Source of the DNA: an uncultured Nitrospiraceae bacterium
GTDB lineage: Bacteria; Nitrospirota; Thermodesulfovibrionia; Thermodesulfovibrionales; Dissulfurispiraceae
NCBI GenBank assembly: GCA_903822005.1
Contig: CAIJNL010000020.1
Span: 1 to 52,322, forward strand
Reading direction: 5' to 3'
DNA: 52,322 nucleotides
Shown: one piece after another, positions 28,807 to 37,012 of the stretch
How the letters are laid out: each line of letters opens with the position of its first letter
How positions within the stretch are numbered: the stretch's first letter is position 1
Position numbers and translations under genes: made by a program
The notes under the pieces: model-generated
Databases searched by the model: none
The model's input: the letters and a program-made list of their open reading frames with translations, nothing else
Told to the model about the DNA's origin: nothing

Positions 28807-29133
28807 TTAATTCTCAAGAAGTCTTCGCTGCAATAGCGTTTGCATATCGCGACGTCCATCGACAATCAGCAAGACGTAAACAGTGTCACCCATAATCCGG
28901 TAAATCAAACGGTAGGGCTTAAAAAAGACCTCGCGATAATCTCTGATTCCTAAGGACATCAGCTCTTTCGGATAAGCGCCGCGTTCGGGCGTCTCGGACA
29001 GGCTTGTGCAAGTCTTCTCGATCTTGGCAAGAACGTGTTCAGCCTTTCCCGTCACATCGTGCCTGACGATGTATTGATAGAGTTCTTCAAGGTCTCTGGC
29101 TGCGTCGGCCGTCAGGAAAACCTTAAAGGACAT
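28807..29133 (-). CDS. RelE/ParE-family toxin
   Basis: A 108-residue basic protein of the ParE/RelE fold: FLTADAARDLEELYQYIVRH near 6-25, GIRDYREVFFKPYRLIYRI near 62-80 and VLLIVDGRRDMQTLLQRR at the end. ParE members poison gyrase and RelE members cut mRNA; the ParE-like LEELYQYI start favours the former, without proof. Its ATG overlaps the antitoxin stop (TGATG at 29131-29135), so production is coupled to the antitoxin. Confidence 0.85.
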   Translation of the reverse strand: MSFKVFLTADAARDLEELYQYIVRHDVTGKAEHVLAKIEKTCTSLSETPERGAYPKELMSLGIRDYREVFFKPYRLIYRIMGDTVYVLLIVDGRRDMQTLLQRRLLEN

Positions 29134-29408
29134 CAGCGCTTGCCCTTGTTAGCACGCACGCGCGCGATCACAGCAGAGGCAGTCTCAACGTTGCCTGCCT
29201 CTATTTGACGGTTGCCGAGGGCCAATATCTTCAACAGGGCCATTGCTTCCAGTGTTTGTTCGTAGCTTTCAATGTTCTGTATGACCACTTTGGCTTCGCC
29301 ATTCTGGGTGATGACAAGCGGTTCCTGCTGCGCGCCCATATTGCGGACTATTTCGGCAGCGTGGGCCTTCAGGTAGCTGATTGGTTTGATTTGACTCGCT
29401 AATTTCAT
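29133..29408 (-). CDS. Phd/YefM-family antitoxin
   Basis: A 91-residue antitoxin with the Phd/YefM N-terminal DNA-binding part (QIKPISYLKAHAAEIVRNM at 6-24; EPLVITQNGEAKVVIQN near 28-44) and a C-terminal tail that would wrap the toxin. GAGG precedes the ATG at 29408. It is the first gene of the pair and has a promoter and operator dyad 26-60 bases upstream. Confidence 0.88.
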   Translation of the reverse strand: MKLASQIKPISYLKAHAAEIVRNMGAQQEPLVITQNGEAKVVIQNIESYEQTLEAMALLKILALGNRQIEAGNVETASAVIARVRANKGKR

Positions 29409-29433
29409 AAGGCACCTCGCCTCGCGTTGATAA

Positions 29434-29468
29434 GACTAAATATAGTCCATAAACAGGTCAATTGTCAA
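29434..29468 (-). promoter_or_regulatory. Toxin-antitoxin promoter with overlapping operator
   Basis: On the minus strand TTGACA (29463-29468) and TATATT (29439-29444) are 18 bases apart. The -10 box lies inside the dyad GACTAAATATAGTC (29434-29447; arms GACTA and TAGTC), as expected for an operator through which the antitoxin represses its own operon. Confidence 0.65.
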
Positions 29469-29554
29469 CACCATGCTTGCCCTTACTGGGTGGCGGGGTT
29501 GAAGCGCGATGTCTGGGTCCTCACGGGAGCAAGAGAAATGACGACTTATGAAGA

Positions 29555-29695
29555 GATGGCAAGGGTGGCCGTGTCACGGCTCGGTACTGCCGTTTTGGCA
29601 CTAATCAGTAAAATTAGCCTGCGGTTTTTTGAACATGCGTTAATTGCTGATAATAGTCTAATTTAGCGAGACGTGATGCGGTTGCCCTTGCCGTC
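29555..29695 (+). repeat. ERIC-like palindromic repeat, copy D
   Basis: A 141-base element. Left arm GATGGCAAGGGTGGCCGTGT and inverted right arm GACGGCAAGGGCAACCGCAT match at 24 of 32 positions. The 3' half (TGCGGTTTTTTGAACATGCG to TTTAGCGAGACG) aligns with the cores of the other copies. It lies in the 340-base gap between the toxin-antitoxin promoter and the DtxR gene; the rest of the gap is empty. Confidence 0.65.
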
Positions 29696-29748
29696 TCGTT
29701 ACTTATATGCCTATGCCAATCCCACCATGCACTTGCTTGGTGTTTGGA

Positions 29749-30396
29749 TCAGACTTTCTTTACAAAAATCTCTTTTGCGAGCTCTGGATCAATCGCTATG
29801 GTCGTCTCATCCATCTGGAGCACTATGGAAGGCATCCTCTGCAGCAGGCGCACGACCGTACCCGGAATAATGCCTATAGAACTCAGGCGCCCTATGCGCG
29901 AAACATCGGCTGGGGTTATGAACACAATCTTCCCTGACTGGCCAACCTCAAAGTCATTAAGCCTGACAACCAGTGGCTTCATGTCAGAGCTGTATTTTTT
30001 GCAGCATTCGCCGCGAGGAATCGCTTTGCCGTGCGGGCAGAGAGGCGGATGTCCCAGAAAGGTGCATACACTATCAGTCAGTTCCCCGCTCAGTATATGT
30101 TCAACCCTACAGGCGTCTTCCTCCGCTGCATTGTTCGAAAGATCGAATACGTCGGTGAAAAGTCTTTCGGCCAGCCGGTGCCTCCTGATCAGCTCCTTGG
30201 CCTGTGCTGCCCCCTTATCTGTGAAACTGACCCTGTCATCTTCTATTTTAGCGAACCCCTCGCTTTTGAGTGCCTTGATGAGCGCATCAGGGTCCTTGTC
30301 ATCCAGGGCTTTCCTGAAACTTGCCAGATCATGCGTATTGGCTTCATCAAGCCCCCATATAAGCTCAAGGGCTTCGTCTATTCTCTCTTTCTCCAT
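29749..30396 (-). CDS. DtxR/MntR-family metal-dependent regulator with FeoA domain
   Basis: A 215-residue regulator. The N-terminal winged helix (about 1-65) is followed by the metal-binding dimerisation domain (HRLAERLFTDVFDL near 73-86; EEDACRVEHILSGELTD). A segment HPPLCPHGKAIPRGECCKKY and a C-terminal FeoA/SH3-like domain (about 140-215) complete it. Such proteins sense Fe2+ or Mn2+ and repress uptake genes. ATG at 30396 has GGAGG and lies 15 bases after rnhB, so it is probably cotranscribed with the ribosomal and RNase HII genes. Target genes are not in the window. Confidence 0.88.
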   Translation of the reverse strand: MEKERIDEALELIWGLDEANTHDLASFRKALDDKDPDALIKALKSEGFAKIEDDRVSFTDKGAAQAKELIRRHRLAERLFTDVFDLSNNAAEEDACRVEHILSGELTDSVCTFLGHPPLCPHGKAIPRGECCKKYSSDMKPLVVRLNDFEVGQSGKIVFITPADVSRIGRLSSIGIIPGTVVRLLQRMPSIVLQMDETTIAIDPELAKEIFVKKV

Positions 30397-30410
30397 AGCG
30401 CCTCCGTGTT

Positions 30411-31013
30411 CTAAAAAAAAGCCTGACTCTTGACCGGCTCGAAACTCCTCCGGTGTATCAGGCATGGCCCGTGCTCCCTGAGCCTGTCCATATGTTCTTT
30501 TGTACCATACCCCTTATGCTTGTTAAAACCATACGCCGGATATTCGGAATGATATTCCTGCATTATCCTGTCCCTGGTGACCTTCGCTATGATAGAGGCC
30601 GCCGCTATGCATGCGCTCTTATTGTCGCCCCTGATAAAAGCCGCCTGCTGAATGGAAATGCCGGGAATGGTGACAGCATCTACAAGAAGGAGTTCGGGTA
30701 CCACCCCAAGACAGTTCACTGCATCGAACATCGCCTTTTTGGTAGCATTGAGGATATTGATGGAGTCTATGATATCCGCGCCGGCTGTTCCGATGCCGAC
30801 GCGGCATGTTGACATTATCTGACTGAAAAGCTCTTTTCTTTCGGCCTCGGGTACTTTTTTCGAGTCTCTCAGACCATCTATCCTGGTACTGCCGAGTATA
30901 ACTGCTGCTGCTACCACCGGCCCGGCAAGAGGCCCTCTGCCCGCTTCGTCAATCCCCGCGATTATCGAATATTCGCCGTTACTAACAGACGCATCGAACG
31001 CGTAGGGATCCAT
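30411..31013 (-). CDS. rnhB: Ribonuclease HII
   Basis: A 200-residue RNase HII that cuts RNA in RNA-DNA hybrids, including single ribonucleotides. The GIDEAGRGPLAGPV motif (about 20-33) has the catalytic Asp-Glu pair, with further acidic residues in LLVDAVTI and in the C-terminal half. It follows rplS by six bases in the conserved trmD-rplS-rnhB order. Confidence 0.95.
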   Translation of the reverse strand: MDPYAFDASVSNGEYSIIAGIDEAGRGPLAGPVVAAAVILGSTRIDGLRDSKKVPEAERKELFSQIMSTCRVGIGTAGADIIDSINILNATKKAMFDAVNCLGVVPELLLVDAVTIPGISIQQAAFIRGDNKSACIAAASIIAKVTRDRIMQEYHSEYPAYGFNKHKGYGTKEHMDRLREHGPCLIHRRSFEPVKSQAFF

Positions 31014-31019
31014 TGAGTC

Positions 31020-31388
31020 TTAACTGGCAACAGGCGCTTTCCTGATGTCCCTGGCTTTTTCCTTTATCTTGGCGTCCTTGCCCTTCTTGTGCCTGATGTA
31101 ATAAAGCTTGGCCCTGCTGACGTCGCCCCTCTTCAGCACCTCTACCTTGTCGATAGAAGGCGAGTGGACCGGGAATATCCTTTCAACGCCGACTCCAAAA
31201 GAAATCTTCCTGACCATGAAGGTCTCGTTGACGCCCTGGCCTTTTCTGGCTATGACAACGCCCTCAAAAGGCTGCAGTCTTTCCTTGTCACCTTCGACGA
31301 CCTTTACAAAAGTCCTTATGGTGTCGCCGACCCTGAAACTGGTCACTTTTTTTCTAAACTGTTCCTCTACCGACTTTATCAGGTCCAT
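31020..31388 (-). CDS. rplS: 50S ribosomal protein L19
   Basis: A 122-residue L19 with its typical [20 protein letters not shown] (about 18-37), [16 protein letters not shown] and [20 protein letters not shown]-like C-terminus (here SRAKLYYIR). It sits at the 30S-50S interface. The start lies inside the 3' end of trmD (35-base overlap) behind GAGGAG, implying coupled translation. Confidence 0.96.
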   Translation of the reverse strand: MDLIKSVEEQFRKKVTSFRVGDTIRTFVKVVEGDKERLQPFEGVVIARKGQGVNETFMVRKISFGVGVERIFPVHSPSIDKVEVLKRGDVSRAKLYYIRHKKGKDAKIKEKARDIRKAPVAS

Positions 31389-32151
31389 CGTTCTCCTCCG
31401 AGATAATAATTTCCTTTTGAGAGCTAAGCTCCTGCAGCATCCTTCTATCTGCAGCGTCGAGGGCAGCCGTCTTCAGGAGGTCAGGCCTGTTTGCCATGGT
31501 CCTCTTCAATGCCTGCATCCGCCGCCATTCAGCTATTTTTGCGTGGTTCCCAGAGAGCAACACCTCTGGAACCGCCCTCCCCATAAACTCAGGGGGCCTT
31601 GTATAATGGGGATAATCGAGTATTCCCCACGAAAAAGATTCTTCTTTGGAGGATTCGTCATCCCCCAGCACTCCCGGACATAGCCTGGCAATGCTGTCTA
31701 TTATAACCAAAGCTGCCAGTTCTCCACCAGTTATAACATAGTCGCCGACCGATATCTCTTCATCGATCAGGCTTTCCCTTACCCGTTCGTCTATACCTTC
31801 ATACCTGCCGCATACAAGCAAAATCCGTCTTTTTTCGGCTGCAAGCTCTTCTGCAAGAGCCTGGTTGTAAGTCCTGCCTTGCGGACTGAGGAGAATCCTC
31901 CTCCGTTCCTGCCCGTCAGAGCTGATCGCCCTGATGGCGTTATACATCGGCTCCACCTTCATAACCATGCCTGCTCCGCCGCCATACGGAGTGTCGTCGA
32001 CCGACCTGTGCCTGTCGGTCGTGTATTCGCGAAGGTCATGCGCCATGACATCAAGCAGCCCGTTCAGAACAGCCCTCTTCAGGATGCTCTCGCCAAGGTA
32101 GGCATTGATGATCGACGGAAATATTGTTACTATGTCGAACCGCGTACCCAT
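31354..32151 (-). CDS. trmD: tRNA (guanine37-N1)-methyltransferase
   Basis: A 265-residue SPOUT methyltransferase that methylates G37 of tRNA to prevent frameshifting. The N-terminus [20 protein letters not shown], the Asp-rich loop [12 protein letters not shown] near 52-63, and the knot region [12 protein letters not shown] and [16 protein letters not shown] near 110-150 are all present. It precedes and overlaps rplS. Unusually, no rimM lies upstream; the preceding 128 bases instead hold a terminator. Confidence 0.96.
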   Translation of the reverse strand: MGTRFDIVTIFPSIINAYLGESILKRAVLNGLLDVMAHDLREYTTDRHRSVDDTPYGGGAGMVMKVEPMYNAIRAISSDGQERRRILLSPQGRTYNQALAEELAAEKRRILLVCGRYEGIDERVRESLIDEEISVGDYVITGGELAALVIIDSIARLCPGVLGDDESSKEESFSWGILDYPHYTRPPEFMGRAVPEVLLSGNHAKIAEWRRMQALKRTMANRPDLLKTAALDAADRRMLQELSSQKEIIISEENDGPDKVGRGTV

Positions 32152-32226
32152 AAACCCAATGCCCCTGCCTCAGTCGTCCGGCCAGACAACGCCGGATGAA
32201 AGACTGAAAACAACTGCCCTGAATAA

Positions 32227-32250
32227 CAAAAGGCGTTCTCGACGAACGCC
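32227..32250 (-). terminator. Terminator between khpA and trmD
   Basis: On the minus strand GGCGTTC (32244-32250 side) and GAACGCC (32232-32238 side) form a perfect 7-bp stem with a 5-base loop, followed by TTTT. It divides the ribosomal block between rpsP-khpA and trmD-rplS-rnhB, exactly where rimM is normally found. Confidence 0.7.
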
Positions 32251-32279
32251 CCGTTAACGTTTGTCGCTTGTACTTCTCT

Positions 32280-32510
32280 CTACTCCATTATCTCAAGCAC
32301 GCAGCGTTTTCCCATCTTTGTTCCCGCAGCGCCGAGTATGGTCCTCATGGCACGCGCCGTCTTGCCCTGCTTCCCGATTACCTTTCCCAGATCGCCTTGT
32401 GAAACCCGCAACTCATATACCGTTGTCTTTTCTCCCTCAATCTCACTGACCTTGACCTCTTCAGGCTTGTCTACAAGTGCCCGTGCCATCGTCTCTATCA
32501 ACGCCTTCAT
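32280..32510 (-). CDS. khpA: KH-domain RNA-binding protein KhpA
   Basis: A 76-residue single KH domain protein with the GxxG loop in [16 protein letters not shown] (about 44-59). KhpA forms a complex with KhpB and binds many RNAs in bacteria; it follows rpsP in many genomes, as here (54 bases). Length is normal for the family. Confidence 0.93.
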   Translation of the reverse strand: MKALIETMARALVDKPEEVKVSEIEGEKTTVYELRVSQGDLGKVIGKQGKTARAMRTILGAAGTKMGKRCVLEIME

Positions 32511-32564
32511 GTTGCACCTCCGCAGGATGGAGTCTAAAGAAGAAAAAAAGTATAGAACGCCGGC

Positions 32565-32810
32565 TTATATGCCGGATTTCTGAAGCAGCTTTTGTACCGT
32601 AACAGTAGGCAGTGCGCCCTTGCTGATCCAGTATTTGGCACGCTCCAGATTGACCTCTACCTTAGAGGGTTCGATCTTTGGGTCATAGGTCCCCAGGATC
32701 TCAATGAACGGTCCATCTCTTCTCGCCTTCGAGTCGGCAACAATAATCCGGTAAAAGGGCTTCTTGTGCGCCCCTATCCTTGTCAATCTGATCTTAACCA
32801 AACTGCTCAC
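32565..32810 (-). CDS. rpsP: 30S ribosomal protein S16
   Basis: An 81-residue S16 starting SLVKIRLTRIGAHKKPFYRI, with ADSKARRDGPFIEILGTYDP near 25-44 and the C-terminal AKYWISKGALPTVTVQKLL. It is a core small-subunit protein. GGAGGTGAGC precedes the start. First gene of the block after ffh. Confidence 0.96.
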   Translation of the reverse strand: MSSLVKIRLTRIGAHKKPFYRIIVADSKARRDGPFIEILGTYDPKIEPSKVEVNLERAKYWISKGALPTVTVQKLLQKSGI

Positions 32811-32946
32811 CTCCTGAACTGAATCTAATAGACAGAGATTTTAATATATTTTGCCTAAATAATTCAATAAGAAATATCTTAAATCAGGGCAGCGAACCCT
32901 GCAACCCCATAAAATTCCCTGCCGTAGTTTATAATATTATACGCTT

Positions 32947-34269
32947 TTACATGAAGTTAGGCATCCTGAAGCCCTTTTTGCCGCCGCCTTTCATCATTTT
33001 CATCATCTTCTGCATCTCGAGGTACTGCTTTAGAAGCCTGTTCACATCGGCAACTGTGGTTCCGCTTCCCATGGCTATACGCTTTCTTCTGCTGCCGTTG
33101 ATAATTGTGTGGTCATTGCGTTCTTTTCTGGTCATGGAATTGATGATCGCGTCGACCTTGATGAACTCCCTGTCGTCAACCTTTATCCCCTTCATAGCCT
33201 TGCCCATGCCGGGCATCATGCCGAGCAGGCTTTCGAGCGAACCCATTGAACGGAGTTTTTTTAGCTGGTCCTTGAGATCATCAAAGGTGAACTTTTCGCT
33301 TACTAACCTCTCCTGGAGCTTCTCCGCTTCTTTATGGTCAAATGCGTCCTGGGCCTGTTCGATTAGGGTGAGCATGTCCCCCATGCCGAGTATCCTTCTC
33401 GCCACCCTGTCAGGATGGAAAGCTTCGAGCATTTCGATCTTTTCGCCCATGCCTATGTACTTGACCGGTTTGCCTGTCACATGTCTGATGGAAAGTGCTG
33501 CACCGCCACGTGCGTCACCGTCCATCTTGGTCAGTATTACTCCGTCAAGCCCGATCTGCTCATTAAAACTCTTTGCGATATTGACCGCATCCTGTCCTGT
33601 CATGGCATCCGCAACAAAAAGGACTTCTTTGGGCTTAATGCCGTCTTTCAATCCCTTCAGCTCGCCCATCAGTTCTTCATCTATATGCAGCCGTCCGGCG
33701 GTATCCACTATCATTATGTCTCTGGCGTCGAGCTTTGCCTGCCTTAGCGCATCGGAGCACACTAGCCCCGGGTCCTGGGTCTCACGGGAATAGAAAACCG
33801 GTATGTCGAGCTGCTTGCCGAGCGAAATCAGCTGCTCGATCGCAGCAGGTCTCTTCAGGTCGGCGGCGACAAGCATTGGCCGCCTGCCCTCTTTTTTAAA
33901 GAGACGCGCAAGCTTTGCCGATGTGGTCGTCTTTCCTGAACCCTGAAGGCCTACCATCATTATTATCGTGGGCGGGTTAGGGGCAAGATGTATCCTCTCG
34001 TTGGTGCTGCCAAGCAGCGTCGTAAGCTCTTCGTGAACAATCTTGATTACCTGCTGTCCAGGTGAAAGGCTCTCAAGCACATCCTTGCCGACAGCCCTCT
34101 CACGCACAAGCGCTACAAAATCCTTGACTACCCTGAAATTGACATCAGCTTCGAGAAGGGCCAGCCGTACCTCTTTAAGGGCGGCATCAACGTCCTCTTC
34201 CTTGAGAAGCCCCCTGCCTCTCAGTTTCTTGAATATGGATTCGAGCTTATCGCTCAGACTTTCAAACAT
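32947..34269 (-). CDS. ffh: Signal recognition particle protein Ffh
   Basis: A 440-residue SRP GTPase. N domain residues 1-90; G domain with GLQGSGKTTTSAKLARLF (about 108-125), DTAGRLHIDEELM and TKMDGDARGG; methionine-rich M domain from about 300 (LLGMMPGMGKAMKG, KRIAMGSGTT, QMMKMMKGGGKKGF). It targets membrane proteins cotranslationally with the 4.5S RNA, whose gene is not in the window. It lies just upstream of rpsP, a common order. Confidence 0.97.
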   Translation of the reverse strand: MFESLSDKLESIFKKLRGRGLLKEEDVDAALKEVRLALLEADVNFRVVKDFVALVRERAVGKDVLESLSPGQQVIKIVHEELTTLLGSTNERIHLAPNPPTIIMMVGLQGSGKTTTSAKLARLFKKEGRRPMLVAADLKRPAAIEQLISLGKQLDIPVFYSRETQDPGLVCSDALRQAKLDARDIMIVDTAGRLHIDEELMGELKGLKDGIKPKEVLFVADAMTGQDAVNIAKSFNEQIGLDGVILTKMDGDARGGAALSIRHVTGKPVKYIGMGEKIEMLEAFHPDRVARRILGMGDMLTLIEQAQDAFDHKEAEKLQERLVSEKFTFDDLKDQLKKLRSMGSLESLLGMMPGMGKAMKGIKVDDREFIKVDAIINSMTRKERNDHTIINGSRRKRIAMGSGTTVADVNRLLKQYLEMQKMMKMMKGGGKKGFRMPNFM

Positions 34270-34400
34270 GCCTTCCCCCGTATAACTGCAGATATAATAT
34301 TATGCGCTTGCGGAATCAATAATCAAACCGTGGTTTTAACAGAGAATCCCTCCACGTTTCACTGACACATTACGTTCGGACGGGAATACGTCACAAAAGC

Positions 34401-34976
34401 TTAAAGCTTCTGCAACCGCTCAATATCTGCCATGAGTTTCTTTGAGTAGTCTGGAATGATACCGAAATGCCTTTTTGCTATCCTTCCGTCACGGTCAACA
34501 ATTATGGTCGTCGGCAGGGCATAGACATTATACTGTTTTTTTACCAGACCGTTGTCTATCACCACCGGATATTTCATGTTATGCTGCCTCATGAAGGTCT
34601 TCAGCTTTGACGGTACCTCATCCCCTTCGTCAATGGACACGCCAAGAACAGCAACCCCTCTGTCCCTGTAAGTCTCCGAGATCGACTGCAGCATCTGTGC
34701 CGTATGTTTGCATGGTTCACACCATGTGGCAAAAAACTCGATGACAACAATCTTTCCACGGTAATCGGCCAGGGCCATGCTCTTTCCGTCAGTGTCGGGG
34801 AGCACGAAGGAGGGCGCCAGAGCATTGTCAGCTGTTTTGTCCTCTCCGCTCTTTGCGCAGGACACCGCTCCAGCAATAAGCATGGCAAGACATAAATATG
34901 GAAACAGCCATTTGGTTGCGCCGCAAATCCGTTTTTTCAGTTCAATACCAGAGCCGGTATTATGCCAGAAGCGCAT
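34401..34976 (-). CDS. TlpA/ResA-like thioredoxin-fold lipoprotein
   Basis: A 191-residue protein with a lipoprotein signal (hydrophobic region about 22-39, lipobox AGAVSC) and a thioredoxin-like domain with the redox motif [16 protein letters not shown]. The [10 protein letters not shown] start and [12 protein letters not shown] segment match the TlpA/ResA family, which reduces disulfides outside the cytoplasm, often for cytochrome c maturation. The ATG at 34976 lies within the end of trxA (overlap about 17 bases) with no strong ribosome site, so translational coupling to trxA is likely. Confidence 0.88.
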   Translation of the reverse strand: MRFWHNTGSGIELKKRICGATKWLFPYLCLAMLIAGAVSCAKSGEDKTADNALAPSFVLPDTDGKSMALADYRGKIVVIEFFATWCEPCKHTAQMLQSISETYRDRGVAVLGVSIDEGDEVPSKLKTFMRQHNMKYPVVIDNGLVKKQYNVYALPTTIIVDRDGRIAKRHFGIIPDYSKKLMADIERLQKL

Positions 34977-35289
34977 CAATCTTGGACTTCAGCTGCGGTT
35001 TGGGCACAGCACCCACAACCTGGTCAACCTTCACTCCATCCTTGAAAAAGAGAATGGTGGGAATACTCATTATCTTGAACCTGCCGGCAATGTCCGAGTT
35101 CTCATCAGTATTCACCTTGCCAATCTTGGCCTTGCCCGCATACTCGGCTGCCAGCTCTTCGATGGTAGGGGCTATCATCCTGCAGGGACCGCACCACGGA
35201 GCCCAGAAATCCACAAGAACCACGCCTTTGTACTGAATGACTTCTTTCTCCCATACACCACTGGTTAAATTGACGACTCCCTCAGCCAT
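34960..35289 (-). CDS. trxA: Thioredoxin
   Basis: A 109-residue cytosolic thioredoxin with [14 protein letters not shown] (about 28-41), the cis-proline [12 protein letters not shown] near 72-83 and the C-terminal GAVPKPQL. It reduces protein disulfides. It forms a two-gene unit with the TlpA-like lipoprotein, pairing a cytoplasmic and an exported thiol protein. Confidence 0.95.
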   Translation of the reverse strand: MAEGVVNLTSGVWEKEVIQYKGVVLVDFWAPWCGPCRMIAPTIEELAAEYAGKAKIGKVNTDENSDIAGRFKIMSIPTILFFKDGVKVDQVVGAVPKPQLKSKIDALLA

Positions 35290-35369
35290 TTAATGCCTCC
35301 TTGGTAATATTACAGCTTTATTCTCTCACTACTAATGTTAATGTAACTCCCCCTGTTTGTCAATTTAGT

Positions 35370-35403
35370 GAAAAACAGGGCCATGAGTACAAATGCATGG
35401 CCC
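35370..35403 (-). terminator. Terminator downstream of the TAXI gene
   Basis: On the minus strand GGGCCATG and CATGGCCC (35378-35385 and 35396-35403 on the plus strand) form a perfect 8-bp stem around a 10-base loop, followed by TGTTTTT. It lies 47 bases past the stop of the gene above and before trxA. Confidence 0.75.
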
Positions 35404-35449
35404 GGCACATGCCGCTGACATCAGAAATCGTCTCTGCTTTGTCTGGTCC

Positions 35450-36799
35450 TCAGCGCTGATGTTCGCCCGCCAGAAGCCTGCTGCGTACAAAACTGATATG
35501 TCCCCGCAGTGCATAGAACTGGTCGGCAAAAGACGAGGGCACTTTCATCTTGTTGACCGCATCCTCGATATTGTCAATCCTCACAAGCAGCCCTTCTTTG
35601 GTCTCCGCCGTCAATTGGGGGGTGAGGTCCTGCTCAATAAACATCAAGGCCTTGTACCATTTGAATATGCGCGACTTTATCCGCCAGCTATAGACGGCCG
35701 GAATCAGTCGCAGACCGGGCAGCAGCACAATGATCATGGGCACGAGTACCAGCAGGATACGGCTTACCAGGCTCGCAAGGGTATAAGGCAGGTACCTGTA
35801 GAGAAACCCCTTGCCTGATTTATAGAAACGGGCAGCGTCCTCGCTTATACGGTATTCATGCTCGACCGGAGAAGGGAAATCCCCCCTGCGCTGAAGTATT
35901 GTAGCGCGATTGTGGACCTCTATCGCGGCCTCTATCAGCAGATCGGAGAGGGCCGGATGCAGGTCCCGCCGTGCTATAATCTCAACCGTCGGGCCGATCA
36001 GCAGGACATCCTGCGGCGGCAGGTTATTGCCGAAATCTATGACTCCCCGCGGAAGCACCATCTTGTTCAGATACTTGACCTTTCTGGTATATCCATCAGC
36101 CTGCGCAAGGCTCAACAGCTTTACCCCCGGCGTCCTCAGGAGTTTTCTTATCATTTCGGAAGAAACGGAATCTCCCATCAGGAAAACCGCGTCCAGCTTG
36201 GCGTCAAGCATATCCTGTGCTGCCTGATCAGAATCTATTTCGAGCAGTCTCGTCGGACCGCCCGACTCAATGCCGTTAAGCTTGAGCAGTTCCAGGGACA
36301 AGGTATGCGTGCCGCTGCCGGCCTCGCCAACAGCAATTTTTTTACCCTTCAGCTGTGCCAGCGTATCTTCGGTCCCCGAATTGCGATAAAAGATAAAAAG
36401 CGGCTCATTAAAGACGCTTCCGAGTGACATGAGTTTGTCTATCTTTGCATCACCCGCCACACCGCCCTGCACGAACCCGGCATCAACTTTAAAGGCGGGA
36501 TCAAGAAGTCGCTTCAGATTTTCGACCGAACCTTCGGATGGAACAAGCTTCATCGTAACCCCGTTGCGCTTGAGTATTTCAACATACTTCAGGGCATTAC
36601 GCTCGAACATACTGCCTTTTGGACCGCTGGACATGATAATTGTAGTAGGCGGGGCCAGGTAGATGAAAAGGACAATAGCTCCTATAACAACCGCTGTCAC
36701 CAGTCCCACGGCCGATATAGCTGCGGCGCGGCTGAGTCCGAAAACTTCCCTGAACATTGCCTGGACCTTGTCAAGACTGACTATTTTGCCTGTTTTCAT
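35450..36799 (-). CDS. Membrane-anchored TAXI-family substrate-binding protein
   Basis: A 449-residue protein. An N-terminal membrane segment (about 27-48) is not followed by a cleavage site. The TAXI/TRAP-type binding domain comprises about 50-330: MSSGPKGSMFERNALKYVEI, QGGVAGD, KKIAVGEAGSGTHTLSLELL and DSDQAAQDMLDAKLDAVFLM. Further membrane segments (about 345-380, SRILLVLVPMIIVLLPGL) and a cytoplasmic tail end it. TAXI proteins normally hand substrates to TRAP permeases. None is nearby, and the extra C-terminal membrane part suggests a sensor or stand-alone binding protein. GAGG precedes the start. Confidence 0.8.
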   Translation of the reverse strand: MKTGKIVSLDKVQAMFREVFGLSRAAAISAVGLVTAVVIGAIVLFIYLAPPTTIIMSSGPKGSMFERNALKYVEILKRNGVTMKLVPSEGSVENLKRLLDPAFKVDAGFVQGGVAGDAKIDKLMSLGSVFNEPLFIFYRNSGTEDTLAQLKGKKIAVGEAGSGTHTLSLELLKLNGIESGGPTRLLEIDSDQAAQDMLDAKLDAVFLMGDSVSSEMIRKLLRTPGVKLLSLAQADGYTRKVKYLNKMVLPRGVIDFGNNLPPQDVLLIGPTVEIIARRDLHPALSDLLIEAAIEVHNRATILQRRGDFPSPVEHEYRISEDAARFYKSGKGFLYRYLPYTLASLVSRILLVLVPMIIVLLPGLRLIPAVYSWRIKSRIFKWYKALMFIEQDLTPQLTAETKEGLLVRIDNIEDAVNKMKVPSSFADQFYALRGHISFVRSRLLAGEHQR

Positions 36800-37012
36800 G
36801 GATTACACCTCGCCCTCTGCTGAAATTATTTCAACTCCGGTTTTTAATACCGGCAGACATGCCGTGATGCTTCAAGTATACGCATTATTTCTTTCACCCG
36901 GGATTTTACCACACCGAAATGTAAACCGCAAAGAGAACGCACAATTGCCGAAAAACCTGCTTTTCGGGCAGGCACTTTACAAAATAAACTTATATTAATA
37001 AACTTAAAGTCT

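Noticed and set aside
29427-29666. 79-codon plus frame
   Set aside because: It spans the toxin-antitoxin promoter and repeat copy D, which explain the sequence better.
29744-30433. 229-codon plus frame
   Set aside because: Serine- and leucine-rich shadow of the DtxR gene on the opposite strand.
34270-34400. Gene for 4.5S RNA upstream of ffh
   Set aside because: No hairpin with the conserved GGAA tetraloop region could be recognised in this short gap.
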